From NCBI RefSeq assembly GCF_001029285.1, contig NZ_LDZY01000001.1, forward strand, positions 62,001 to 126,000: a stretch of 64,000 nt of DNA, given 5' to 3'. Source of the DNA: Desulfosporosinus acididurans (GTDB taxonomy: Bacteria; Bacillota; Desulfitobacteriia; Desulfitobacteriales; Desulfitobacteriaceae). The position numbers and the translations under genes were made by a program. The notes beneath the pieces were generated by a model. That model saw nothing but the letters and a program-made list of their open reading frames with translations, was not told the DNA's origin and ran no database searches. Shown piece after piece: positions 35,296 to 43,298 of this stretch (positions within the stretch are counted from its first letter, which is position 1; each line of letters begins with the position of its first letter).

Positions 35296-36468
35296 TTGGA
35301 CTCACTGCTTCTTAAACATTGTCTGCTTTTCGAACAAGATGGAAGAACTGTACATAAGGACATTCTAATCGAGATGGGTAAGATTATATCTCTGGAAGAG
35401 GATCTTTCTTCTGCTGGTTGTTCTTCAATAATTGATGTTCAAGAGCAATACGTTTTGCCTGGATTTATTGACTGCCATACTCATTTAGGTATTATTGAAG
35501 AATGCACGGGAAAAATCGGAGTTGACAATAACGAGACCTCCAATGCGGTTACCCCCCATCTTCGAGGCATCGATGCAGTCAACCCCCTGGATGTGGCTTT
35601 TAAAGACGCGGTTAAATCCGGAGTTACAACAGTTATGGTAGGACCAGGGAGTAATAACGTTGTAGGAGGCCTCTCTTTAGCGATTAAAACCTCGGGACGC
35701 ATCATAGATCAAATGGTCCTAAAAAATCCAGTTGGCTTAAAAATTGCCCTAGGCGAAAATCCAATCAGTACTTATGGCATTGAAAGTATATGCCCCGTTA
35801 CGAGAATGGGAACGGCTGCTTTAATCAGAGAACTTTTTATGCGAACAGAAGATTATCAAGAATTAAAGCAACAAGGCAAGATTAAATATCGAGATCTTCG
35901 TCTTGAGGCAGTTATTCCTGTCCTACAAGGTGAAATTCCTTTAAGGGCCCACGCTCATAGAGCTGATGATATTGTTACCGCAATACGTATTGCTGAAGAA
36001 TTCAAAATTCATAAACTCGTCATTGAACATGGAACCGAAGCCGATTTGGTCGAAGACTATCTTAAAGAACGCAAAATACCGGTAGCTTTTGGGCCTATGT
36101 TAACACCGCGAATTAAGATGGAATTAAAAAGCCGAAATTACAAGACTGCCATTAATCTAGTAAATGCCGGCATAAAAGTAGCTCTAATCACTGATCATCC
36201 CTATAATTCTATAGACCAATTGCGTACTATTGCCGCATTGAGTATCGCTGAAGGGCTGAAGCCGTCCGAAGCGCTGTGTGCTCTTACTTCGAATCCTGCA
36301 GAAATTTTAGAATGCGGTCAGCAAATCGGGGCTGTTAAAATTGGCTGCGATGCTGATTTGGTTGTCTTCGACGGAGATCCATTTAATCTTAAATCTAAGA
36401 TCATCTATACATTTGTTAATGGTCAACTGGCATATTCGAAAAATGGAAAACTGTCTTTCAAATCTTAG
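35296..36468 (+). CDS. Amidohydrolase
   Basis: This metal-dependent hydrolase of 390 residues has the HxH motif in GFIDCHTHLG near residue 61. Further ligands are in RAHAHRADD, VIEHGTEAD and the aspartate in ALITDHPYN. The C-terminal sequence GCDADLVVFDGDP is typical of the imidazolonepropionase/dihydroorotase-like group. The substrate is unknown. The start is TTG at 35296 behind AAAGGGGGAAAG. It is followed 21 bases later by a small zinc-ribbon gene. Confidence 0.88.
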   Translation: MDSLLLKHCLLFEQDGRTVHKDILIEMGKIISLEEDLSSAGCSSIIDVQEQYVLPGFIDCHTHLGIIEECTGKIGVDNNETSNAVTPHLRGIDAVNPLDVAFKDAVKSGVTTVMVGPGSNNVVGGLSLAIKTSGRIIDQMVLKNPVGLKIALGENPISTYGIESICPVTRMGTAALIRELFMRTEDYQELKQQGKIKYRDLRLEAVIPVLQGEIPLRAHAHRADDIVTAIRIAEEFKIHKLVIEHGTEADLVEDYLKERKIPVAFGPMLTPRIKMELKSRNYKTAINLVNAGIKVALITDHPYNSIDQLRTIAALSIAEGLKPSEALCALTSNPAEILECGQQIGAVKIGCDADLVVFDGDPFNLKSKIIYTFVNGQLAYSKNGKLSFKS

Positions 36469-36489
36469 TATTTTTAAGGAGTTTTCAAT

Positions 36490-36630
36490 ATGGTATTACG
36501 ATGTCCAAAATGCAACAGTAATAAGTATTATTACACCTATATTAACGAGCAAGAAATTGTGCTATGCAGAAGCTGCGGCTATTGGGAATCGATGTCTTTA
36601 GATGACTGGGAGAAATTAAGTAATTCTTAA
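36490..36630 (+). CDS. Zinc-ribbon micropeptide, 46 residues
   Basis: The peptide begins MVLRCPKCNSNKYYYTYI and has a second pair CRSC near 26-29, so it has the four cysteines of a zinc ribbon similar to TFIIS or transposase ribbons. TAAGGAG stands 7 bases before the ATG. It closely follows the amidohydrolase and is probably cotranscribed. Its function is unknown. Confidence 0.65.
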   Translation: MVLRCPKCNSNKYYYTYINEQEIVLCRSCGYWESMSLDDWEKLSNS

Positions 36631-36707
36631 ATCTCTGCTTATAACCAAAAGTTCAAATACTTCCGATGCTCATATAAAGTTTAGAGGCGAGTCTTAGGGG
36701 TAACAAA

Positions 36708-36983
36708 TTACTCCTCTGGGATAATTTTAGCTCTGTCGAAAGGCAAACGTTTCTTGATATCCATGATCTCTTCCGAAATCGATGCAAAGTTATTAGCGCA
36801 GGTTTCGTTGTGGGTTGGCACCTTTTTCAAGGAAGATGCTTTTGGTTCCATTCTCTTTTGAACGTTCTTTCTGTCAAAGTGATACATCGTTTCCCGCCGC
36901 CCTTTACGAGAATCGGCAAACCCGATCTTTCGAGCCGGGCGGATGCTGCTTATAGGTTTTATTTCCTCAACATGCTCGTCCAA
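36708..36983 (-). CDS. Hypothetical basic protein, 91 residues
   Basis: It starts with TTG at 36983 behind a perfect GGAGGTGAT. The protein is basic and hydrophilic, with no membrane segment or known motif. It contains short Arg/Lys-rich stretches (RKIGFADSRKGRRE) that could bind nucleic acid or spore coat (speculation). It reads convergently with the zinc-ribbon gene. The strong binding site is the main evidence that it is real. Confidence 0.55.
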   Translation of the reverse strand: MDEHVEEIKPISSIRPARKIGFADSRKGRRETMYHFDRKNVQKRMEPKASSLKKVPTHNETCANNFASISEEIMDIKKRLPFDRAKIIPEE

Positions 36984-37174
36984 GTAATATCACCTCCATT
37001 TTTATGCCTCTTTGATTATCATTTTATCATTATCCCATAACTTAACTCTAGATAAGATTGTCCATCGCCATCTTTTTTTCAGCTCTTAAGGTTATATTTC
37101 CAGCGTCAGAAAAGTAAGTGTGTGTTAATCACTTTTACGTTCCGGATAAATTTTTTTAATACGAATAATTCTCA

Positions 37175-37209
37175 GCAAAAAGGGTGCACTTAAAGTGCAC
37201 CCTTTTTGC
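37175..37209 (+). terminator. Terminator-like palindrome upstream of the metallophosphatase gene
   Basis: The 17-base arms GCAAAAAGGGTGCACTT and AAGTGCACCCTTTTTGC flank a single A. It has the form of an intrinsic terminator, but no plus-strand gene ends before it within 500 bases. It may end a small RNA or attenuate the gene starting at 37286. Nothing else is seen in 36984-37285. Confidence 0.65.
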
Positions 37210-37285
37210 CTGCAGCCAATATATTAGATTATAAGCCAGCTGCTGCTTGGTTATTGTTTTGATTTAAGCTAATGAGGAGGATGAC

Positions 37286-38179
37286 ATGGATAAGTTAGAA
37301 CGTATTTCAATGATATTTCAAACTGCGGAAGAGATTCTGTTTGACAACTCCTCAAAAATCATCCTAATGAGTGACATCCATAGAGGAGACGGAAGTTGGG
37401 CTGATGATTTTTCCAAAAACCAAAATGTTTATTACGCTGCCTTAAACCATTACTACCATGAAAACTATACCTACATCGAAGTTGGTGATGGTGATGAACT
37501 CTGGAAAAATAACAAACTAACCGATATCATTAATATACATAATGATACTTTTCTGCTCCTCTCTAAATTTTACAATGAAGGCCGGCTTTATATGATCTGG
37601 GGGAATCACGATATCGTTAAACAATCTGAGAATTATGTATTCAATAACTTATATCAATACTTTGATGAACAAGAAAAAAAGTTTATCCCCTTATTTAAGG
37701 ATCTAAAACTACATGAGGGGTTAATTTTAAGATATCAAGAAACAAATCAGAAGATCCTCTTAATTCATGGACACCAGGTAAATATTATGGATTATGAGCT
37801 TTGGAGATTATCAAGATTTCTTGTCAGATATTTATGGAAACACCTCGAGTTATTCGGTATGAATGACCCTACAAGTACAGCAAAAAATTATGAAAAAAAA
37901 GAAGATGTCGATCAAGTACTGATTGAATGGGTAAAGGTAAATAAACATCTGCTCATTGCCGGGCATACTCATAGACCTATGTTCCCGGATGTAGGCGCCC
38001 CCCCCTATTTTAATGACGGGAGCTGTGTCCATCCGCGAAGTATCACAGGAATCGAAATCAATGATGGATCAATAGCACTTGTCAAATGGAGTGTCAAAAC
38101 TAAGGACGACGGAACATTATTTATCGCCAAAGAGTTTCTGGAAGGGCCAAGAAAGTTATCCGACTTTCAATATTCCTAG
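37286..38179 (+). CDS. Calcineurin-like metallophosphatase
   Basis: The 297 residues carry the full set of dimetal motifs: MSDIHRGDG (DxH), EVGDGDELW (GDxxD-type), WGNHDIV (GNHD), IHGHQ and AGHTHRPMF. The arrangement resembles UDP-2,3-diacylglucosamine pyrophosphatase-like enzymes, but this organism type does not make ordinary lipid A, so another phosphoester substrate is likely. It is monocistronic behind AGGAGGATG. The leader contains the palindrome at 37175-37209. Confidence 0.88.
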   Translation: MDKLERISMIFQTAEEILFDNSSKIILMSDIHRGDGSWADDFSKNQNVYYAALNHYYHENYTYIEVGDGDELWKNNKLTDIINIHNDTFLLLSKFYNEGRLYMIWGNHDIVKQSENYVFNNLYQYFDEQEKKFIPLFKDLKLHEGLILRYQETNQKILLIHGHQVNIMDYELWRLSRFLVRYLWKHLELFGMNDPTSTAKNYEKKEDVDQVLIEWVKVNKHLLIAGHTHRPMFPDVGAPPYFNDGSCVHPRSITGIEINDGSIALVKWSVKTKDDGTLFIAKEFLEGPRKLSDFQYS

Positions 38180-38395
38180 GACAATTTAGCCAAAATCCCT
38201 ATATGTATAGTTTACTTCCGATTACATTGGTTTATAACATCGTCGGATGCAATTAAGTGCCGTAGAAATGCCTAACATTAAATATGGTATCAATCTACTG
38301 ATGTATATTGATACCATAAAGATAAGATTAAAATCTGCAGATTGATGATTTTAAGATCTGTAAATTTGAGATGAGAAAGGTCAGTAAAAAAGTGC

Positions 38396-38512
38396 TTACC
38401 ACCACCTCCGACCTAAGCCTGGATAACACCCGCACCCGAAAGCGCCGCCATATGGTCCTCCCCAATAATTAAGCCAGTATGGCCACGTCCATACAAGACC
38501 CAGAGTTGGCAT
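38396..38512 (-). CDS. Tryptophan-rich micropeptide, 38 residues
   Basis: Translation from the ATG at 38512, behind AGGGGGTGGAAA, gives MPTLGLVWTWPYWLNYWGGP and then a Gly/Cys/Trp end with two cysteines (residues 27 and 29) and RRWW. Six of 38 residues are tryptophan. The start signal and clean stop support translation. I do not recognise a family. It may be a membrane-active or spore-associated peptide (speculation). The rest of 38180-38627 holds no other gene. Confidence 0.45.
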   Translation of the reverse strand: MPTLGLVWTWPYWLNYWGGPYGGAFGCGCYPGLGRRWW

Positions 38513-38627
38513 TTTCCACCCCCTAATCATTACGATCGTATCATTTTGAAATTGCTTGACTCAGTAATAGCATATTCATAATGTTGGTTTTATGTTAATG
38601 ACTACCTTTTTAGGTGTGGCTTCATCA

Positions 38628-39029
38628 TCACGCTGTAGTGCGTATCGCTCTTTTCTTTTCAAACTCCGCCCATCGTTCTTCCATTGACATTGCTCGAGTC
38701 TTCTTTCCTTTAGGAACATTATTATCGGTTTCTTTTTTACTGGAAACGAGGTCTGTTGCAGAGTTCTCCGCTTGGCACGTTTCTTCGATAGACTGCCCTT
38801 TAATTTCTTCTTTTGATTCTTCTATTTCCGCCACCACCCGTGCTATTCTGGCGCTTGTTTCTCTTATCCGCTCATCAATTATACTTTCCTTTCTTACATA
38901 ACTAAGAATTTTTCTCTGTAGCAAAACAATCACTGCTATTAGTACTAAAATGGACAGACCTTCCAGTAATTCGAATAAATTAACCTGAAAACTGATCCTG
39001 CGACAAGATTCAATTATTTGATTAATCAT
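38628..39029 (-). CDS. Hypothetical single-pass membrane protein
   Basis: The start is the ATG at 39029 behind AGGTGG, giving 133 residues. One helix (about 20-38, LSILVLIAVIVLLQ) is followed by a long charged helical region rich in Glu and Arg (probable coiled coil) and a basic end (EKKRAIRTTA). No family is recognised. It is alone in its transcript as far as can be seen. Confidence 0.6.
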   Translation of the reverse strand: MINQIIESCRRISFQVNLFELLEGLSILVLIAVIVLLQRKILSYVRKESIIDERIRETSARIARVVAEIEESKEEIKGQSIEETCQAENSATDLVSSKKETDNNVPKGKKTRAMSMEERWAEFEKKRAIRTTA

Positions 39030-39181
39030 ATGTTTAGTCCACCTCAATCCTAATTCAAGTGTAATTAACACAGATACTAAAGAAATTGTTAATCTTATTT
39101 TCTATAAACAGTCAATAATTACCTTCCGGAATATTGTAATATATTGTAAAATTGCTTCTTTTTTTAGATGCATCACAACAG

Positions 39182-39216
39182 AACCCCTATATTGGAGTTT
39201 CCAACATAGGGGTTTT
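39182..39216 (-). terminator. Intrinsic terminator after the cysteine-rich gene
   Basis: AACCCCTAT and ATAGGGGTT pair around an inner TTGG/CCAA stem. The T run is better on the plus strand, so direction is uncertain. Confidence 0.6.
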
Positions 39217-39237
39217 GCTCTTCTCTTCTTAAGACCC

Positions 39238-39477
39238 TTATCGATGTTTAAAAGTATAGTTTATGCCTTTTCTACGGAGTCTTTTTCCAGAACTTCGATC
39301 TTCCTTATTTATTAGTATATCATCAATTCCGATCTCGGCATAATCACCTTCAAGAGTGTCTAGACACTGACAACAATTATCACATATTTTACTAGGGTCA
39401 AGATCGCAGCGATCACACTCACCACAATCTGTGCAAAGCCGGTCTTCCAAAACACATGGTTTACCAATTGTTTTCAA
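39238..39477 (-). CDS. Small cysteine-rich protein, 79 residues
   Basis: Nine cysteines are packed into residues 8-39, including CTDCGECDRC and CDNCCQC. This pattern suits an iron-sulfur or zinc cluster protein but is not the CxxCxxCxxxCP pattern of ferredoxins. The C-terminus is basic. The TTG at 39477, nine bases after GAGGGA, is preferred to the TTG at 39486, which touches that site. No family is recognised. Confidence 0.6.
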   Translation of the reverse strand: MKTIGKPCVLEDRLCTDCGECDRCDLDPSKICDNCCQCLDTLEGDYAEIGIDDILINKEDRSSGKRLRRKGINYTFKHR

Positions 39478-39550
39478 GTTTATCAATCCCTCAGAATTTA
39501 GTTATTTTTATGAGTTATCGGCTATTGGATTTATGTTACTCTCTATCATA

Positions 39551-40423
39551 TCATAAAATACCGAATCTGGACAAAATTAATAAATTCCTTTCATCCTTGG
39601 AAAGATTATGAATCGCCGCATTGATTCGCTGATCAGCCCAATATTGCCAGACAACGAGAAAAGGATACGGATTTATCCACTGACCATTTGGGATTTCAAT
39701 ACCTAAATGAAGATGATCAGGTGTCGTCAAAGCATCTCCCGTATGACCCATAGTTCCAACGTCTTCACCTGCTTCAATTCGTTTTCCTTTTACCAATTTA
39801 GATGATATTGTTTCCAAATGTGCGTAATAATAATAATTCCCATCATCGCCGCGAACTCCAACTCGTTCTCCACCCAGGCGATTCCATCCCAGCTGTTCTA
39901 TTCTTCCTCCACAAATGTTGATTATCGGAGTACCCTCCGGAGCAAAGAGGTCCGTCCCCTCATGAGCACGTTTGCCTCCTTCACGATCCGCACCGAAACT
40001 ATCTTCAAACCATGTCTTTCCAACTACCGGGAATCTGTACCTGCCTGGCGTGAGATATTGAACGTGAACTAATATATCTCGACGTCTTGTTACTAGATTT
40101 TTTATTGGCAGAGGAATATTCCCCCAGGATAAGTTTTGGAAAGAAATCTTATTTTTGAGCTGTTCGATTAAGAATTGACCCTCTTGGGGAGAAAGTGTTG
40201 AACGGATTGCCAGCAAATCCTCCCAGGGAACTACTTTGCCAGACCGATACTCTTGGGAACATTCCTTCACGAGGTTGGGAGAAATCGAGAGCAAGTAAGG
40301 ATATATATCCTTATCTTGGCTGGGAGAACGATGGAGTAAGTTCCAAAAAACCAAGGCTGCAGCCATCAGACAAAGAATTTGAGTCAATGCTATGAAATAA
40401 TTCCACTGAACCTTAGTTCGCAA
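39551..40423 (-). CDS. M23-family peptidoglycan peptidase
   Basis: This membrane-anchored (helix about 9-29) metallo-endopeptidase has the zinc motif HEGTD near residue 170 and HLHLGIE near 240, with YYYYAHLE between. The M23 (LytM) domain spans about 130-260. The enzyme cuts peptide cross-links in the wall. The TTG start has AAAAGGAGATG before it. It is divergent from lexA, and the LexA box lies between them. Confidence 0.9.
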   Translation of the reverse strand: MRTKVQWNYFIALTQILCLMAAALVFWNLLHRSPSQDKDIYPYLLSISPNLVKECSQEYRSGKVVPWEDLLAIRSTLSPQEGQFLIEQLKNKISFQNLSWGNIPLPIKNLVTRRRDILVHVQYLTPGRYRFPVVGKTWFEDSFGADREGGKRAHEGTDLFAPEGTPIINICGGRIEQLGWNRLGGERVGVRGDDGNYYYYAHLETISSKLVKGKRIEAGEDVGTMGHTGDALTTPDHLHLGIEIPNGQWINPYPFLVVWQYWADQRINAAIHNLSKDERNLLILSRFGIL

Positions 40424-40468
40424 ATTATCATCTCCTTTTCTCTAGCTTCCTTCTTTAATCACTGGTTT

Positions 40469-40482
40469 CGAACATTTGTTTG
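40469..40482. promoter_or_regulatory. LexA (SOS) box
   Basis: CGAACATTTGTTTG differs from the Bacillus-type SOS box CGAAC-N4-GTTCG at one base of its ten defined positions. It overlaps the -35 of the lexA promoter, which fits autorepression. Confidence 0.75.
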
Positions 40483-40508
40483 CGCTTTGTTTTAAGGAAT
40501 GGTAAAAT
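40480..40508 (+). promoter_or_regulatory. lexA promoter
   Basis: TTGCGC and TAAAAT are separated by 17 bases, 30 bases before the start codon. Confidence 0.55.
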
Positions 40509-40537
40509 ATACATAAGTATAAGTAGGGAGTGAAAAT

Positions 40538-41155
40538 ATGTATCCAGATTTATCGGAACGACAAACTAGAATCTTGGATTTTATTAAGCTAGAAATCCAC
40601 AAAAAAGGATATCCCCCTTCCGTTAGAGAAATCGGCGAAGCTGTTGGGTTATTGTCTAGTTCTACAGTTCATGGGCATCTTCAAACTCTTGAGGATAAAG
40701 GATATATTCGGAGAGATCCCACGAAACCAAGGGCCATCGAGATTTTAGACGACACCAGTGACACTCTCGACTCAAGGAAAGTTGTTCACATTCCAATTAT
40801 CGGTCGTGTAACGGCAGGGCAACCCATTTTGGCTGTAGAAAATATGGAAGGAACATTTCCCTTGCCTGCTGACCTAGTCCATCAGGAAAATGTTTTTATG
40901 CTGCGAGTTCAGGGAGAAAGCATGATTGAGGCTGGAATCCTAGATGGAGACTTAATTATCGTTCATCAGCAAAATGAAGCGCGCAATGGAGAAATTGTCG
41001 TTGCCTTAATTGGAGACGAAGCAACAGTAAAGCGATTTTTTAAGGAAAGAACACTCATTCGTCTTCAACCTGAAAACTCGGCAATGGAACCCATCTACTC
41101 CCAAGATGTTTCGATTTTAGGCAAGGTCATCGGTGTTTTTCGCACCCTGCATTAA
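40538..41155 (+). CDS. lexA: SOS repressor LexA
   Basis: LexA represses DNA-damage genes and cleaves itself when RecA is activated. The 205 residues contain a winged helix-turn-helix (about 1-65, [13 protein letters not shown]), the cleavage site A93-G94 in VTAGQPI, the catalytic serine S128 in GESM and lysine K165 in ATVKRFF. All are conserved. GGGAGTG precedes the ATG and a LexA box overlaps the promoter. Confidence 0.97.
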   Translation: MYPDLSERQTRILDFIKLEIHKKGYPPSVREIGEAVGLLSSSTVHGHLQTLEDKGYIRRDPTKPRAIEILDDTSDTLDSRKVVHIPIIGRVTAGQPILAVENMEGTFPLPADLVHQENVFMLRVQGESMIEAGILDGDLIIVHQQNEARNGEIVVALIGDEATVKRFFKERTLIRLQPENSAMEPIYSQDVSILGKVIGVFRTLH

Positions 41156-41219
41156 CTCCAAACTCCCTAATTAAGATATGCAGCATCCCTCTTACTTAGG
41201 TTAAGTACTCACGAACTTA

Positions 41220-41270
41220 AGTGAACTCGTTCAGCTAAAGCTGAACATCGGGGCTTCGGTGAGGGACTCT
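41220..41270 (+). repeat. IS200/IS605-like end repeat, left-end type
   Basis: AGTGAACTCGTTCAGC, TAAA and GCTGAAC form a hairpin, followed by CGGGGCTTCGGTGAGGGACTC. Near copies are at 56600-56645 and 59863-59913. Located 65 bases after the lexA stop. Confidence 0.65.
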
Positions 41271-41290
41271 AAATAGTAAAGTGAAAAATA

Positions 41291-41331
41291 ATGGGCTGGA
41301 ACAAACGTCTTTCTCGTTTGCTCCAGCCCAT
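41291..41331 (-). terminator. Intrinsic terminator after ddl
   Basis: ATGGGCTGGA...CAAACG pairs with CGTTTG...TCCAGCCCAT. On the minus strand ATTATTTTTC follows. It lies about 120 bases beyond the ddl stop, past a repeat. Confidence 0.75.
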
Positions 41332-41343
41332 TGCCTTATAAAC

Positions 41344-41379
41344 TAATTCAATTGTAAGAATCCCACTTCTACAAGTGGG
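41344..41379 (-). repeat. IS200/IS605-like end repeat, right-end type
   Basis: The plus strand reads AATTCAATTGTAAGAATC, then the hairpin CCCACTT/AAGTGGG. It is related to 4801-4839 and 59793-59820. Confidence 0.55.
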
Positions 41380-41450
41380 CGTAATTCCCATACCATGAAC
41401 CATGCTTCGTTTTGGTACAATCCATCCTTCAGCGCGATAGCATTTGTTCA

Positions 41451-42554
41451 CTAATCTTTTGATATTTTGCTCTTTTGTTTTTCCTCAAACCGTTCAAATC
41501 CCAAGGTAATTAAATGATCAATCAGTTTGGCGTAGGGAATGCCTGTTGCATCCCAAAGTTTCGGGTACATTGAAATCTCAGTAAATCCCGGCAAGGTATT
41601 AATCTCGTTGAGAATAATTTCATTCTTGTCTGTCAAGAAAAAATCCACACGGCTGAGGCCGCTTGCATCAACTGCACGATACGCTTCAATGGCCATACTC
41701 TGTAATTGTTCAATGATGAATTGAGGAAGAGGCGCCGGTATTTTCAAACTGGAACCAATATCCGAATATTTTGCTTCATAAGAATAGAATTCCTCTGCTG
41801 GCAAAATTTCACCGGGCAATGAGGCTTTCGGATCATCATTGCCTAAGACAGCAACTTCGATTTCTCTGCCCACGATATTCTCTTCGACGACAACTTTACG
41901 ATCATAAGTTGTCGCAAGGTTTAAAGCTTGAATCAGTTCTGAACTGTTATGGGCCTTGGAAATACCCACGCTGGATCCTAAATTGGCCGGTTTCACAAAA
42001 CAGGGATATCCTATTTTAGCTTCAATAGCTGACACCCAAGTCTCCGGCTGCTTCAAGTAATCAGAACGCAGAAATGTCAGGTAATTGGCTAAAGGAAGTT
42101 TTTTATCCAGGAATACCACTTTCATACGGTCTTTGTCCATGCCGAGAGAAGACCCGAGGACACCTGAACCTGCATAGGGAACATTGGCCATTTCTAAAAG
42201 TCCTTGCAGCGTTCCATCTTCCCCATAGGGTCCATGAAGGACTGGAAAAACAAAGTCAAATTTACCCTCATTAGGAAGCGTTCGGCCATCTAGGGCAATA
42301 AAGCGCTGATCGGACGGATCAAGTACAAGAGTTACTTGAGGAGACTGATTGCTCCCGGAAAACCCCTCCCTAATAATATCTTGAGGGAGAACACCCCAGA
42401 ACCATTGGCCTTGCTTGTTAATTCCGATAGTTTCAACATCATAGCGATTGCGATCAATCGCTTTAAAAATAGATTGAGCAGAGTTTAGAGAAACTTCGTG
42501 TTCCCCTGAACGCCCGCCAAAGATTAGAATCACACGGATTTTGTGATTTTCCAC
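41451..42554 (-). CDS. ddl: D-alanine--D-alanine ligase
   Basis: Ddl joins two D-alanines for peptidoglycan precursors. The protein begins with the family motif VILIFGGRSGEHEVS, then shows LHGPYGEDGTLQGLL, the ATP-grasp core (KLPLANY, PCFVKPANLGSSVGIS) and the end motif EINTLPGFTEISMYPKLW. The GTG at 42554, behind GAGGGTGGGGG, gives 367 residues. The frame extends further upstream to 42623, but without matching start signals or family similarity. Confidence 0.95.
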   Translation of the reverse strand: MENHKIRVILIFGGRSGEHEVSLNSAQSIFKAIDRNRYDVETIGINKQGQWFWGVLPQDIIREGFSGSNQSPQVTLVLDPSDQRFIALDGRTLPNEGKFDFVFPVLHGPYGEDGTLQGLLEMANVPYAGSGVLGSSLGMDKDRMKVVFLDKKLPLANYLTFLRSDYLKQPETWVSAIEAKIGYPCFVKPANLGSSVGISKAHNSSELIQALNLATTYDRKVVVEENIVGREIEVAVLGNDDPKASLPGEILPAEEFYSYEAKYSDIGSSLKIPAPLPQFIIEQLQSMAIEAYRAVDASGLSRVDFFLTDKNEIILNEINTLPGFTEISMYPKLWDATGIPYAKLIDHLITLGFERFEEKQKSKISKD

Positions 42555-42669
42555 AATCCCCCACCCTCTCATAAGTATTCGTTTAACTATAATTTTCTGC
42601 TTGATTATGTTAGTAAGTAACACTAGTTATGGTGATAAGATTCATCACTTTAGTATATGACGCAAATTT

Positions 42670-42700
42670 AAAAAAGCTCCCACCTTAGCGGGCGAGAGCT
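42670..42700 (-). terminator. Terminator overlapping the end of lepB
   Basis: On the minus strand AGCTCTCGCC pairs with GGTGGGAGCT and TTTTTTAAAT follows. The lepB stop lies in the loop, so transcription ends immediately after the gene. Confidence 0.75.
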
Positions 42701-43230
42701 CCAAAATGATCAAGCGGCCAATAGCGGAACAATGTACGGCCCGTAATATTTTTTATCGGTAAAAAACCCCAAACCCTTGAATCATCACTGTTATTTCTGT
42801 TATCACCCATGACGAATACAGAATCCTTAGGAACAACAACGGGACCAAAATCATTTTTTGATTTTTCTAAGATATAGGGTTCATAGAGTGGTTTATCATT
42901 GACATATGTCGTGTGATTACGTATCTCTATCTTATCTCCGGGCAAACCAATAATACGTTTAATAAAATCTTCCGTTGCATGGGCACTCGCAGGCGGTTTA
43001 AAAACCACAATATCCCCTCGGGTCAAATGACCGAACTCCTTAAAGAAAAACTTATCAACAATGACCCGGTCTTGAAGCTGAATTGTCGGAAGCATCGAAC
43101 CGGTAGGTATTTTACGTGCTTCAACAACATAAGTCCGCAACACCCAGGAAAGGGCGAAGGCAATAAGGACTATTTCTAGTAATTCTACAAAAAAGCGAGT
43201 CGTGCTTTTCTTGGATTCTAACTCTTCCAT
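42685..43230 (-). CDS. lepB: Signal peptidase I
   Basis: LepB removes signal peptides at the outer membrane face. The 181-residue protein has one N-terminal anchor helix (about 12-32). The catalytic serine S45 is in PTGSMLPT and the lysine is in DFIKRIIGLPGD, and the box MGDNRNNSDDSR is conserved. The ATG at 43230 behind AAAAGGGGTGG is chosen over a longer frame to 43323 that overlaps the next gene. Confidence 0.95.
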   Translation of the reverse strand: MEELESKKSTTRFFVELLEIVLIAFALSWVLRTYVVEARKIPTGSMLPTIQLQDRVIVDKFFFKEFGHLTRGDIVVFKPPASAHATEDFIKRIIGLPGDKIEIRNHTTYVNDKPLYEPYILEKSKNDFGPVVVPKDSVFVMGDNRNNSDDSRVWGFLPIKNITGRTLFRYWPLDHFGALAR

Positions 43231-43298
43231 AATCCACCCCTTTTCTGTGTTTAATAGTATCACAGGATGGTCAAAGTTCCAAATATCAAGATCAATAC

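Noticed and set aside
37850-38032. Antisense frame within the metallophosphatase gene
   Set aside because: It is an out-of-frame shadow with no ribosome binding site.
41269-41451. A 60-residue minus-strand frame between ddl and lexA
   Set aside because: It is made of a repeat element and a terminator hairpin, with no start signal. I treat it as non-coding.
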